NCBI RefSeq assembly: GCF_022539315.1
Contig: NC_066315.1
Span: forward strand, 19,877,649 to 19,941,648
Source: Serinus canaria
Taxonomy: Eukaryota > Chordata > Aves > Passeriformes > Fringillidae
Reading direction: 5' to 3'
DNA length: 64,000 bases
Numbering within the stretch: the stretch's first letter is position 1; each line of letters begins with the position of its first letter. Below, one piece after another: positions 1-14,400 of this stretch. The position numbers were made by a program, and so were the translations under genes. The notes beneath the pieces were generated by a model. That model searched no databases. It was not told where the DNA came from and saw only the letters and a list, made by a program, of their open reading frames with translations.

Positions 1-3000
1 AAACTGTAAAATTTTATGACCAGTTTTAGCCAGTTACCAAAATTTTAAGTCACTATCAGTCTTAGCAGTCCTATTTCTGAAACAGGCTTTCTGAAATTTT
101 TTGAAAGAACTCAGTAGGTATTTTCCCAAGTTTATCTCGGTCCACTTCATTTTGGCTTCCAGTGACTTCATGGTCATTTCAGGAGAGGAGTGAGACCGAA
201 TTCATCTCTGCAGGCAGATGCACCTCATTCTTTGTGGATGCAGCAAGTGCACCGTGTGCACTGCAGAGCACAGAGCCCCTGCTTCTGTAGGGCTTTGGAG
301 ATGGCTTCTGTGGGCTGAGCAACCCACACACAGGGCATACCCACACCTCGTGTGTGGGCATCTCCAGGTCAGCTTTCTTGGAAAACATGCTTAAATCCTG
401 AATGCTGTGCCAGTACATCTCTCTGAGAGGCTTTGGAGACAGAATGGGATCTCAGCCTAAAGACTTGGAGCACAGGTCATGACTGCTCCCACCTGGCCCA
501 CCAGATGTCTAAAGATTTTTCAACTAAACTCTTAGGTACAACTTGTACATACAGTTAACTTTTTGCTTCTAGTTGTAAAAGTTGAGCTGCCAAAACAGAT
601 AGTGAGTTTCAAGAAGTTCTTGTTCATTGTTTCAATACAAAATATGCTTAGAAAAGACATGAAATTATGATCTTATAAACTTCATTCCCTCCTGAGATGG
701 CCTAACACTTTTTACCACTTCTTTTCTTGTTCAGTATGGAGGATGAGCCCTTTGAGACAATACAAGTCATTTCCACCTGTAATGGAGATTGGCCAGCAGT
801 AACTTTCAATGTGGACATAAAATTAAGTGTGAATTATTAGGCAATACTCTTGAATAGTTGTAATTATAGTTGTGAATAGTTGTAATTATAACAACTTTTA
901 AAACACTACATAAAGAAAAATACACAAATATGAGAAATGTGATACATTTTATCACTGCACCAGAAACAACATGGGCAGTGAAAGCCTGCTGGTGGTACTG
1001 CCCACTGCAAGGTTGCTATTTTGAGCACCACTTACACTAAAAATAATCTAAATCTTGCAACAGAACTACTATTTTACTTGAATTCAGCCTTCACATGCAG
1101 TAGTGTACAGTAAAGACTACAAATCATCATCATAGCCAAACACACTGCAAGATGACAGCTCAAATGTTCAAGATCCTTTAAATTTCTGAGGAATAGCAGT
1201 GCAACAGAGCATTACAGGAGAAACTGTCACCGAAGTTCAAAAAAAAAAAAAATCAAGCATATCATGGGCAACAGACAGAAGTTATTATTAAAAAGAAATA
1301 TGCCAGGAATTGTATTAATTCTTTTTTTTTTGTCTACATTCTCAGTTGCAGCAACAATAGAAGTTTTGGAATATAATTCTAACCATAAAGAATTAGGACA
1401 AAATGCCTTTAAGGTATAGAGCAGTTTCAAAATTTTTAAAACCTCATTGTAAGCTTTCTTCCTACCAAAGATGTGATTCAAGCTTCCTCTCCCTTATGCT
1501 GTCTCCATTTTATCTAAGCATGATCCCCACGGTTCAGGTAGTGGTACACAGCCTCTTCATTTATTGAGGCATTTTAGAAGTCTTTCAGATAGATGCTGAA
1601 GAACACAAGCTAAAGCAGGTAAGGCACTGGTAACTGATCCTTTCCTGCCATCTAGGGGACACAAACTGCTGTGCAACTGGAACGATGTCTTCAGTTACAT
1701 CCAGGAAAACTTTCTGTATGAAATGCATATCTCTACCCAGCAAAACAGAAGTCACCTGAACTGAAGAGAGCACACCTAGCAAGAAACAAACCTAGCATCA
1801 AGCTTCCTCTCCCGCCTGCAGGGCGGGCTCACACACTGTGTGGACAGCATGCAGCTTTACTAGTGCATTATCCCCTAAGAAGCAAAACCACTCAGTGTTG
1901 AAAGATCATCAAGGTAATTTTAGTAGAAGTTGAAGGTTGTTCCAAGATCCCAGTTTCTACTGCTAGCATTGGCATCGTGGCCAGGTTTTACTCATCCCGC
2001 TCTCCTCACTGTTGCCTTCTGGGCCCTTACACAAGGCAGACTCTACAAAAGGAAAGAGCAAACTCAGCTAAATGCTAAGTATAGTCAAATGCCCACACAA
2101 AGATCCATACAAGTTTTTTTCCCAGTCTTTTGTTTGGATTTGTTTTGTTCTTACTGTGAAAGGGAACAGTCCACTAAAACAAACACCCTTCTCTAAAACA
2201 AACAAAGCCCCACACTTCCCATGGCTGAAATGATGTGATCTTTAGGATCAAAGCCGGAGCTTCTCTGAGATGAAAGGAAGCAGGTGTCCAGCCAAGATGT
2301 TCTGTGAACTGGCTACAGCTGCACATGATGTAGGCCCCCATTCTGCCCCAGTGTACAGGCTGGAGATAAATGAAAGTGACAAGGCTACACTGCTGCAATA
2401 CCTCTTCACCACAGAGTACTCACAAACGAAAACCCCATCCAACTTCACAGAACAACTCAATTTTATTTTCATGAAAAATATTTTGAGCAGCTGTGCCCAA
2501 GTCCTCTTCACCTTACTGACTGCAGTGTGTTTAAAGAGCTGGAAAGAATCCCTGCTTTGGGGATCCTGAACCTCTTTGCCACCTAGACAAAAAGTAAGAA
2601 AACATAAACAAATAAAAAGCCATGTGCCAACCAATTTACAGTAGTACAACATAAATGTGCACCGGACACCATAATTTCTTGAACTTAAGGTGATTATCAT
2701 TGCTCTTTGTGAACAGCATACTAAATACAGAATACTCTTAAAGTGCAAAACTACTGCAAGATATTTACTACATTCAAATTAGCAAACATAATGCAGTATT
2801 TGGCAATGCAAAGACACACACAGTATTTATTCTAAGGCAACCCTAAAAAAATATTATGATCAAATAACTTTTAATTTAACAGGCTTTGAAGTTATTAAAA
2901 AAAGGCCCCCCAAAATTCCATACCAAGGCATTTTCCCCCCCAAAATAATAATAGTAAAAGAAATTCACAGCAATAGTGCTGTGAACAAACCAATATTATC

Positions 3001-5358
3001 AATTGAAAACTGTTGCAGAAAATGAAGTTGTTAGGTGATAAAATCATAGCATTTTTTAGGAATACTTTATTCTAAAGTATTCTTTACTTTGAGTAAAGAT
3101 ACTCAAAGGTCTTGAGTGCTAAGAAATTAAAAGAAAACATCCATTATTCTGATATTTGAATGTCTACAACCAGACCATTTCCTCTTAATCAAAGTTATAT
3201 GTATTCCCTCAGGTAAGACTGGATTTAGTAATCAAACTATAGATTTACAAATGCTTTTAGCTAGACAGCATTAAATATAAAATCATACCTTAAAAAAAAA
3301 GTAACCAAAGGGCAATACAACCAGCTAGTGCTCTTTTAAAGTATTCAGGATTACATTCTGAATGATATAATTTCAGTTTGCAATTTAAATTTATTTTCAG
3401 GTTTATTTTTAAGTCACCAAACAAGAAACATCATTCATACTACCATTTTATTTTTTTCCTTTATAATTTGCTTCCCTAAGAGCAAAACAAATCTTATTTT
3501 CACACATTAAAACAGCTGAACATCACAGCAAGCAACTTTAATATCGATTTTAATCTTGCCTTGCATTTATCTTTTTTCTCCATACACTACTTTTTGCTGA
3601 CTTAAATTATTTTGACTTTACACTCAATGTAGTCCTAAATGTGACTTTTTCTTACTGGCAATAATACACAACTTCATTCAACCAATCACTGTTTCCACAT
3701 GTATTCAAAGTCTTTCCAACATTTATAACAACATATTTGCTGATACTTTTAAAATTGCATTAAGTTATATTTAAATAAAATGGAAGCAAATTGAAATTTA
3801 CAAAGCTTAAAATTTTATTAAAGAAAACTCAGTGTGCTTAAATTTTCAAAACAAGATTAAACAAAAACATTTTGTCATCAAAGGCCTACAGTCAGTTTGC
3901 AAAACAGTTCAGGTAACCAAACTCCATGTGGCTTTTAGGCATGCAGAAGTGCAGAATGGTGCTTCTGGAAAACCTCCAAGCATTTAGATAGGCTGGGTAC
4001 CTGACTGCTGCTGGGACTTTGCTAGGAACTGGGTGTCCACTATCAGTTTTGATTTGTCTTTTTTTTTTTTTTAAATCCTCATGTGGAGTTTTTGGGGGGA
4101 CAGGTGGTTAGGTTTATTTGATGCTTAATGTTCTCAATTAACTCCATATCTTTAGATTATCTTTAGATTTAACTTAATTCTCTTCAAATTGAATTAACAG
4201 TTACTGGGTCCACTCTTTCACCACCTGTTTTTCAAATTTCAGGTGAAGTAACCTAACTCAAACACTGTCAAAAGTTCTCTGCTTGTGCAAATAAGACCAA
4301 AAACAAAAATTAAGGCAAAATAAGTTCTCTGTAACAGAATCTGAAAACATGTATGATAGTAGATAAATAAATGTCGAGATTAGCTTCACTCTGAAGTCTA
4401 CAGATACAGCACCATGGTTTTTTTTTGTTTATAGATCTGGCTTCCCTTTTGATTTTGTATTCATTTAGAAAACAGCACCCCCACTAAAAGGTGAGGAAGG
4501 AACATGTATCCAGAATTTAAAATTTTAACAGACTATAGAAAGTCTACACATAACACTGGCTGCTGTGATTCCAAATTTAATTACCCATTTATCTTTGAAA
4601 AGGTATTCAAGTTCTAAATGACTACACCAGCACATAGTAATAATATTTTTATGCACTGTACACAGATGTACCTTCAAGTAGAAGAATATAAGAGTGTCCT
4701 AGAACAACATACCAGAAAAACTGAGACTGAAAGAGATTTTTTTTAAGGCAGAAGTTCCACTGTATATCAGATTGAAAGCCACCACCATTTTAACTATAAC
4801 TAGTTCATTAAGCACTTAAAAATTTGCATTCATAACTATTAATTCTTGTGCTGACTAGAACTCTACTAATATTCCGGGAAGTCCAGCTGGAGATATGGTT
4901 ATCCTTTGAGGTTAAAGCTATGGCAGAGTAAAGTTAACCTAAACACTACTTTCAATTATTAAATAAAATGTGCTCATTTATGTTAGTAAGTTATACAACT
5001 ATTTAGAAAGAGGAAATATGAAATATTGACAATGACAAAAGAGATTTTAAAAAGCTATCATTGAAAATGTTAGAATTCACATTCAGAGGAATTTCAATGC
5101 TTAAAAACAGATTCACATATGTTCATCCAGTTGAAGATTAGTGTATTAAAAAAAGTTAAGAAAATACTTTTGTGTTTCAGTTCAACTGCGCTTGATTCAA
5201 GTACAGCTTAGAGGTTGGCTGATATAAATTAAACATTGGTCACTGCCTTAGCAGCCAGAAGTACAGAAAAATGTACATGTTCACAGGATAAATAGAAGTC
5301 TCTTCTTTTGGAGGAATACCCAAAAAAAAAAAAAAAAGGCAAAAAAAAAGCAAAAAAG
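1..5358 (-). other. ARL5B: ARL5B 3' UTR and downstream flank
   Basis: AT-rich sequence downstream of the ARL5B stop. No splice-consistent exons or recognisable proteins are seen on either strand. An A-rich tract (on +) sits at about 5321-5350. Possible minus-strand AATAAA polyadenylation signals appear as TTTATT at 4113-4118 and 3814-3819, with more further left, so the true 3' end cannot be fixed. The first 500 bases are somewhat more GC-rich but unidentified. Confidence 0.55.
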
Positions 5359-5407
5359 CTATCTCACTCCAATACGGGAAGTCATCCACTCCAAGCCTTG
5401 GCATAAT
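5359..5407 (-). CDS. ARL5B: ARL5B coding exon 6 and stop
   Basis: This 49-nt terminal coding segment follows a TTTCAG acceptor. It completes Gly164 and encodes [15 protein letters not shown] and TAG (complement at 5359-5361). It is too short to appear as an open frame of its own but is required by phase and matches the family C-terminus. Confidence 0.95.
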
Positions 5408-8400
5408 CTGAAAGATAAGAGATGTTATACTTGGTACAAGTTCTATTCCAGCATCTTGGAGGTATTTTCTACTTGCTTTTATGTGTAAAAACAGCTACTT
5501 AAAATAAATTAAATCAACTGGAAATGGGACTGAAAGCTGAAGAGAGTAAACTGTTTGAAACTAAGTCTGCTTAGGCTTTAGACGCATGAAAATGGTCAAG
5601 CATTCTGTATTATTGAAGCTTGGCAGCACTTCAAATTTTTTTTCCTTGTAAACCTAAAAGACACTATCCTTAAATGCTTACTCGCAAGTACACGAAAAGA
5701 AAAAAGTTTTTCTTGCTCCACAGAAAGCTAGACCTTTACATACTAATATTAAAATATCAAGAGCAGGTTATCCAGACTGAATTGTTTCATGAAAAGACAG
5801 TATATCAAAATCACATTAAAAAATTAAAAGTGTGTTTATATTGAATACTAAGACGGCATGGAATCTAATCTGCTTCCTAACTCAATTTGCATCTCTATTT
5901 AAAAGTCTTCCATTTTAGAAGATAGACTTTCCTTTGATTTTCTAGGGATCAAGTTACTTAATTTATACCCCTTTGAGCTTTACCTTTGTCCAGTAAATCA
6001 GTATTTAGCTATCCAAGAATGTTAGCTTCACTCACATCAGGCTGATCCCCCCCAGATTCTTGTCAGATCTTCCCAAGGAAGACTCAGCTCGGCTATCTAA
6101 CTCTGGGAATGTTTTTTCTAAGTTTATCTCACTACTGTCATAGTTCAAAGTATTCTAAATATTCATCACTTTTTGTTTTACAATACAAAAGAAGCAGCCT
6201 AGGACGGCCACTGTTTCTAAACTAAACCTCATATTTATTAATTATTATTTTTCTTCAAATGTCAACTTGGTTGAAGATCTTAGATAGTCCATAAACTGTG
6301 TACTCAAAAGTGACTTTAGCAAAACTGGTAGAAGGTAAGTAGAGTTAACTCTTAGAATAAAATATTACAACCACCACATAAAAAAACCCCCACTTCTTTC
6401 TCACTAACACATTCCACCCTAGGGAAGTTAATGCCACTGTTCAATCTAAAAGACATCTCCATGACATTAGACAACACTTCATGCTAGAAAAAGAGGTAGA
6501 GGCTCTCCCTTCATAAATACTCAGTTGGATTCATTTGTGACTTCTGACGTCACAAGACCAAGGTATTGTAAAGGTTGTACAACACAGCTAAAAAACCCCC
6601 TAAATATCACACATTGCAAGACTGCTTTAAAAACCAAGATGAAAAATCAGTATACTTCACACCATACAAGCAAGACATTATCCAACTTGTTAGAAGGTAT
6701 CCAAATTTTTTTTTTTTTATATTTACAGACTAAGGATCTAAGGCTAGCCCAGCATTCCATTTTAGTAATTGTTAGCATAAGCTATGCAAATTATAAAATT
6801 AGCTACATCAGCCAGATATAAACAAAGTTTAATATTGGTAAAAAATTTGTTTTATGAAAGATCTATGTAACTTTTCATCAAAAACTATGTTTCAAGACTA
6901 ATCAAAAAACCCCAAAACACCTCAACCTCCCAGCTTAGAAGCTTTCTGTAGTTAATATATAAAGGAAGAGAACAGTAGCTTAATTCTTCAAATACAAAAA
7001 GACACATAAGAGTAAGAGTGTAGCACAGAGAGTGTAGACAGCTATGTCAACAGCTGCATACATAGGTGTTTGGTTTTTGGTTTGGGCTTTTTAACAACAA
7101 AAGGAAGACATTCATAAGAATTTGGAGTTTGAGCTATGAAAAAACCCAGAAGGTTCAATTACGAAAAATTCAAAATGTCCCTCTGACAGCAAAGTTCAGA
7201 AAATATGAACTTTCAGAAAAGCCACTTTGGTGTCAGCAGGCTTCTAAAGAGTATTCTCATTTACCAGGAATTGCCATAGTAAGCAGCAAGCACTTACCCC
7301 TCTCCTGTCAAAGCACAGCAGGACTGAATGTGCCACGGGTGATCCTTTATGGAGCTGAGGGTGAGGTACGCCGATATCTCGGCAGCCGTCATGCAGCCTT
7401 TCATGTCCTGCTTGTTTGCAAAGATGAGAACCGCAGCCTTCCGTAAATCCTGCAAATGATTCAGAGTACTCAGACAGTTAGTACACACAGCTAAAAGGCT
7501 ATTGTGCTAGCTTCATTTGTTAAAAGAACTGTATCCAAGCTAATCTACAATTACACTGGAGCATGGAGTTTTAACTGTCTTTCTATACTCAGTATTTGTT
7601 ACAGTAAGACTGAAAAACTAATTTATTCTGAAGTGCTCACCACCACAGAGAATCAAATTGTTTGCTGTTGACCACATGTTCATACATAACTAATGAAAAT
7701 CTTGTCAAAATACATTTTATAATGCTCCAAACCACTCAGCCAGCGGAATTACTTCTGGTTAAACACTGCAAGTCCTACAATAAATATTATTCAAATAGAA
7801 AAGCCTGCTAGATATCAATCCCTTGAAATTCCTTCCACCGCATTAAAGAAGTTCTGCATTGATTAAAGCAGTTATAATTTAAGAAAGCTTTCTGAATTCC
7901 TAAAAGTTAAACCATAGTGTTCCAAAAAGAGAGTTTTAATAATGCTGCATCAGCTTTAATAACTAATTAAAATTGTTTTGTTTCAGCATGGAATTTAGCA
8001 TTCAAAACAGACAAGAACTAAGAATGAATGGCTTTAAAAGAGCAGAAGGGTAAACAAATCTAATACTCAGGAAGCTGACAGTTGCAACTAAAAGTGTTCA
8101 ATACATTTGAATGCATGTTAAATTTTGAGAGTATTTTTCCACCAAGGAAAAAAAACCTGAAAACAACAAAGCTTTATGATCTACAGCTGAAAATTCAACC
8201 CTACAAGTAGCCCAGTCTAGGCCTACCAACTGATTTCAAGAGATGGTAGATCACAATTTCTTAAGAGTTTGAAATTGGAAACCAAAAAACTACACGGGAA
8301 AACTTCAGCACAAGATGTAATTTTCCCACCTTTTTTGGTAGTAGAATTTATTCCTTACTATTAGACCCAAACTACAATTAATAGTAAACTGCAAAGCAAA

Positions 8401-11400
8401 AACTCACTTATGTGAAACACAAGTCTCTCAGAGAAATTAACAGGGTTACTTGCACTGTACTAAATCCTTTCCTTTCAAAATTGAAGAACATTTAGATTTA
8501 AAACAACCTCAATTCAGCTTCAGAGTGATCACAAAAGGTTGTAACATATATTACCTAAGCAAACATACAAGTTAATTTAGGAGGTTTGAGTGAGCTGACT
8601 CAACGCTGAACAGTCCCCAGGACAACTTATAATAAAAATACAAACAAATAATTCTGAAAGAAAATGAACTGAAATTAATTTTCCCATAGTATGATATATA
8701 CTGCTTAATTTTAAGGAACAGGATTAAAACAAACAAAAAAAAGTAGGCAATTCCATTTCTCTAAAATAAAAACTAAAAAAAATAATGTTTATTGAAATTT
8801 TAGCCATTTAACTGAACTAGTCAGTAGTAAAGGACAACAATACCCAGTTACATTAATAAGCATAACATATTTTTCCAGTTCAACATTTGCAAAGTAGACT
8901 GATTTGTTTACAATCAAGCAAGTCCTATTAAAAGAGTGCTTCATAATAATTTTTCTCCTTATTTATAACTTACATGGTTTTAAAAAGTCATCAACATGGA
9001 TGCACACTTATTCTCAATTTTTTTTTTCTGATGGCATTATTTTTGCCAGCATAGGAAACATGAAATGTTATTTAACTGTTCTCAACAAAACTATTATCCC
9101 ATCTCCCCACCATACCTCATGAGCCAGCATTCTATAAAGTTCTTCTTTTGTAATAGAAAGTCGCTCTCTATCAATGCTGTCAACAACCAGAATGATGAAC
9201 TAGGGAAAAACACCAATAGCATAATATGTAAATACAAACTACAAATTACAGAAAGCACAATTTCAAGAGATCACTACCACTAGTTTTCCTACAGGAGACA
9301 AACTCTTTCAGAGGACACTAGAAAAGAGAAAGTGACAAAAGAGAGAAAAGAGAGTAGCAAAAAAGGAGGATTCGAAATCACTGCTATAATTCTCCAACAT
9401 ATTCTCCAAATCCCTTTGCCTTATAAAATTAAAGGGATTCATTAGCCACTGAAAATGACCACAAAGTATGAAAACCTGAGTCAATTTAATGCTGCTGTGA
9501 CTTTGAGATGCCTAGTAGATGAGGTGGAACAGTAATAGAATTAGTCATATGAGGGAGGCTAGGATTAGAATAGTAAAGGGATCTCTTTTCTTCCTCAACT
9601 GTTTCCAGCAGACAAAGCATCTAAGTAAAGGGAAAGTTCTTCTTTCCAAGTACTACAAGGCACTGGATTTCAAACACTTGCTAGACAGAATATGAAGAAC
9701 ATCCCAAAAGCATCGGAAAAATAATATATGCATCTCTCCAAATTCCAAAATCAAAGATACTTAAAGGATAAATGCCAAGAAGTTATGGCCCTATACCAGA
9801 TAATGCTGGTAGAAATCTCTTTATCTTCATGTGTTTCTTATATGCAGCTGCAGTTTTCCAGATAAAATAAAAAATTAGTCTAAAATACTAGAGATGAAAG
9901 TTGAGATGTCATTATCAGGCTTACAGTAGATCTAGGACAGATCACTGATCTCACCTCTTTTCAAGAGCACAGAAAAACATACAGAAAAAGGAAGAGATAA
10001 TAAACCTAATTTTACAAGAGGATGAAATACTTATATAATGAGTAATATCTACAAGAGGTCTCTGCTTTTAGTAGAAATGGTAAGAAATGAAGTCTAGAAT
10101 ATTTTACATCAGTGTAGATGTCTCAAGAAGAGCCCTCAGTGATTACATGGGCCTTTTTGTATTGACAACCTCTTGGCCTAAAAAAGACAGTCATAAAAAA
10201 CAAACCCCACAAGTCAACTGCTGCAGAATTCTTCTCCAACCATTCCAGCTACAGCAGCTCTGCCAGTACCTCAAGAGTAGTGCACAGCAAGACTTTCCTT
10301 CCTCCTCTGGATAAAAGCTATGAGCTGATGAGCTGTTTAAATACTGCTGCCTAGGCTTAGAGAAAGTTTCATTCCTTTATTCCTTATTCCTTCATTCCTC
10401 ATTTCCTCCTAATTATCATTATTTCAAAACCATTTCAGATTGGATGTACAGAAGTCCAGTTGACCACTGCAAATCATCACAAAATTTGCAAGTTACATTT
10501 CAAAATTTTCTTTTTAATCTACTTTAAAAAAGTAAGCAAAAAGTCTGATTTAAAATGCATTTCATTATCATTTGATTGCCTAGGAAAAATCCAACTTCAC
10601 AGCTTACAGCATAGATCAAACAACACTACAGTAAAGTACACAGAAAAAATGCTTCAAATATTATCAGAAAAATGGCTGCATACCAGAGATACCTCACACT
10701 TTTTGATTTTATTCTCCCTCATTAGAATGTAAAAACAATACAGTCAATCTGCAACAATTCTGCAATCTCTACAGAAGTCTACAAATATTCCTAATAAATA
10801 AATATAATTTCAAACAAACTTATTCAATTTGCAGATTTCAAAGCATCTTCCATACCTCTGTGTTTGAATAGTAGGTATTCCACGATGACCGTAATGATTC
10901 TTGTCCTCCAATATCCCACATTAAGAAATGAGTGTTTTTCACCACTATTTCTTCTACATTGCTTCCTATGGTTGGAGAAGTATGAACCACTTCATTCATT
11001 AAGCTAAAGGAAACAATATCACACCATAAAGACCAATCAGCAAAATCCACAAGGCTTGTTAGAGTTCAGCTATCACAATTTTTTTGTAGAAATGTAATAT
11101 GTGTAAAAAATGTTAAAAAATATTAAAAATTATTTAAAAATCGGGCATATTTTTAAAAAGCTATAAATTTAAACTTTAGAAAGCAGTGACTGTAGTCATG
11201 TTTAAAGAAATCAGCACGGAAAAATAAGCACATAAAAGGCATAACAAATGGTTAAGTGTAATAGGAGGACTGTCTTTCTAAAGGGCATTAACAGACACTT
11301 ACAATGCAACTGTTTTAAAGTAGGAGCTGCTATTCTAAAGATGCCAAATACAAAACCACTAAACTGTGAAAAATATAAATTGGAATATAATTTTATCAAA

Positions 11401-14400
11401 GCACTCTACTTAGTCACTAGATATTAAATCTCAAAGGACTGTTTGGTTACATAGCTGAAAATTTCTCAGTTCCACCTTTAACCTTGTTCAAAATGCTCAC
11501 AAATAGAAAGTCTTTTTGGAAAGCACACTATACTGCTTTAATATCCAAATATAAGGATATTAATTTATCCATACTCTCCTACTTTTTCACAATTACAATA
11601 GTAATTATGGTCCTGACAACACTCTTGAATTTATTATGGATATTCTTGTAATGCTGCTAAGATTTGTGTGCAATGATGCTATTGAAAATGAGTAACATAA
11701 GACCTGGGAAAGCTGAAATACTATTTTTAGGAATTCTCTATCAAAAATTTTAGACACTGGCATTGAGAAACATTTGGAAACATTTTTGGATTTTTGCAGG
11801 GTGGCTTTATAAATATAAAAATCGTGTTCTTTTCTGCAGTTTCTGGAAACAGGATTATTTCTATGCATACAAATTCAGACAGGCTTTCATGGGAAAAAAA
11901 AATTGCAGTTTACTTTGGGCTTGGATGTACAAATTTGTTGTTCAATTTATAGTTCAGTTTTAAAGCACAGCAGTTCCTTCACTTATCCTTTAAACATTTA
12001 CTCTGTTTAGAACAACTCATACCATTAATGTGCAAAGTCTGATCTAGAACCCCAGAGATTACACCAGATTACAAAGCTGAATTTTCAAAGATTAAACTGT
12101 GATAAGTAAAAAAATGCAAACAGAAAAACAACTAGTTCATATACTTACAACTGGTAAAGAATAGTAGTCTTTCCAGCATTATCAAGTCCCACTATGATTA
12201 CTTTATGCTCTGCATATTAAAAGAAAAAAAGAAGAAGACGACAAAAATAAATTAGTGGAAACAGCAATAATTATAATTCTGGTTAATCACCCCCCCACTC
12301 TCCCTTACTGAAGAAAGCAACTGCTTGTTTCTTTTATATCAATACTTTACATAGATTAGTGGTGACTTCAGGACAGGAAAAAAAAGTCAAACAAAGCCTA
12401 ATCTTCTCTTGAGACTCAAGTCTCAGGAAAAGTCAGCACTGGAAATCTAACGAAGGTATGGTTACTAATGATTACTTATTCTACAACATCTAGTTTTAGA
12501 AAGAAAAGTACAATGAAAAAAAATATAATCCATAGCAGTGTATCATACTAAGAACACCAACAATATCCAAAGACTGCAAAAGATATTACCCAAACATTCA
12601 AGGATCAATAACAACCATTTATTAAGGCACCACCATTATTCGCAGAGTAAAATATAAGAAGAAACTGTATTTTGAATAGGCCACAGATTCTAATTTTGCA
12701 ACTTTTGAACTGAAAAGTCACAGAATGATAGAATGGTCAAGGCTGGAAGACACTTCTGAAGGGCATCTGGTCGAACCTCATTGCTGAACCAGGCCCATGG
12801 AGTCAGTGGCCTAGGACCATGTCCAGATGGGTTTTTAATATACCCAAGATGGAAACTCCACAGCCTCTCTGGACAGCCTGGGTTATTGCTCAGTCAGCCT
12901 CACAATGAAAAAGTGTTTCCTGATGTTCAGAGGAAACTTCAGCCTTTCAGTTTGTGCCCAGTCCTGTGACTGGGCCCTAAGCCAAGTCTGGCTCTCCCTC
13001 TTTGCACCTCTTTTTCTCATATGCAAGACATTCCAGTCCCTCATCCCCCTTGCAGCCCATCACTGGACTCTCCCCAGTATGTCCATGACTCTCTTGTACT
13101 GAGGAGCCCAGAACTGGACATGGTACTCCAGGTGAGGCCAAAGTTCAACATACAAAATAGTGATCTCAAAATTGCTGCAATACTGTTTGTTTCCAGGCAC
13201 AGGGGAAACAAAACAGAAATCAACCAAACAAAATCAGTAAGAAAGTCCTCCAGAATTTATATGCTTCTCTGTAAATAATCCCTCTTAGAATTTCAAATCC
13301 AGTATCACAGCCACTTAGAATAAGTGGTTCTTTTGCTACATGTGTGAAGCTACAGCATACTGATCCAATTACTGACAAAAATAAGCAAACTACTTGAGAG
13401 TGAAAAATTTGCAAATGGATACATAAAAACTCTGTGAACTAGCTCACTTTTAAACAGATAATATTTACAATTCTAGGGCACTTATTTCAAAGCAAAACAT
13501 GATTCACAGTTTAAAGATTTCTTACAAAATACCACACTTGATTTACAGGATCAAACAAGTTAGTAGATCAGAAGATCTATTTTAAGTATCAAATTGATGT
13601 TTTTTCTCCCAAAAGTAGGTGGTTTAAGGAAAAATCAAAGCATTTTGGTTAAAAAGTAACCTAGGTCTTTTTATACTGAATATTACTGTAATAAAATATT
13701 TTCTTGTTCGGAACTTTTGTAAGTTTTGCTGTGCAATAGGATCATAACAGATGGCAAAAAGTATTTCCCTGTGCCAGTTCCCCTACTACTGCATCCTGTA
13801 AACACATGCTAAGAAAAGAACATTTCCTGACTGTAAATGCAGGAGTACATTTAGCCCCACTAACAGCAGCATCGGTAATTAATAACCTTTCCCAATACAT
13901 AAATAGTATGAAATCCTCTCTACTTTCAAGGCTAATAAATCATGCCTAGTAGCGTGACTGTCCATCTCATCTTCAAATATAGTTAAATTTAAAAAGCTTT
14001 CAAAGGTCCAAACACAGAAATACCCTCCCATTTTTTCCAAACCAAACATGTTATCAACTATTGCCAGGAAGATTATTCTACTTTTGCAGCATTCTGTCTA
14101 AATTATTTTCAAGAAAGAAAATAAATTCCAGTCAGGCATTCCACTGCTGTCTCATCAGAACACATCATCTTGGGCATGAATGACTGGAGTGTTGGATGAT
14201 ACAACATCACACTAAGTAATGAAGAAAAAAACTCCATTGAGATGGCTGCTTTTGAAAGCCATTGAAGTGTGAATGGGCCAACACTAAAAAAAAAAAGGGA
14301 CAGCTTATCTGTGTTACTTCATAGTCAGATGGTGTTTCATACAGTGATTGAATAAGCACAAACAGTCCCACAAGTGTTAATTAATAGTGATCTTGGCATG

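Larger units (their letters stand above)
5408..12148 (-). other. ARL5B: ARL5B introns 2-5
   Basis: The introns are 11004-12148, 9200-10855, 7450-9115 and 5408-7297, lying between the coding exons listed separately. All are AT-rich with canonical GT-AG ends. I see no extra exons, RNA genes or clear repeats. A perfect CRE-like octamer is present at 6545-6552. Confidence 0.8.

Noticed and set aside
12781..13278. Several open frames on both strands
   Set aside because: They fall within the truncated CR1 tail at 12719-13142 and its edge, and do not encode the CR1 reverse transcriptase.
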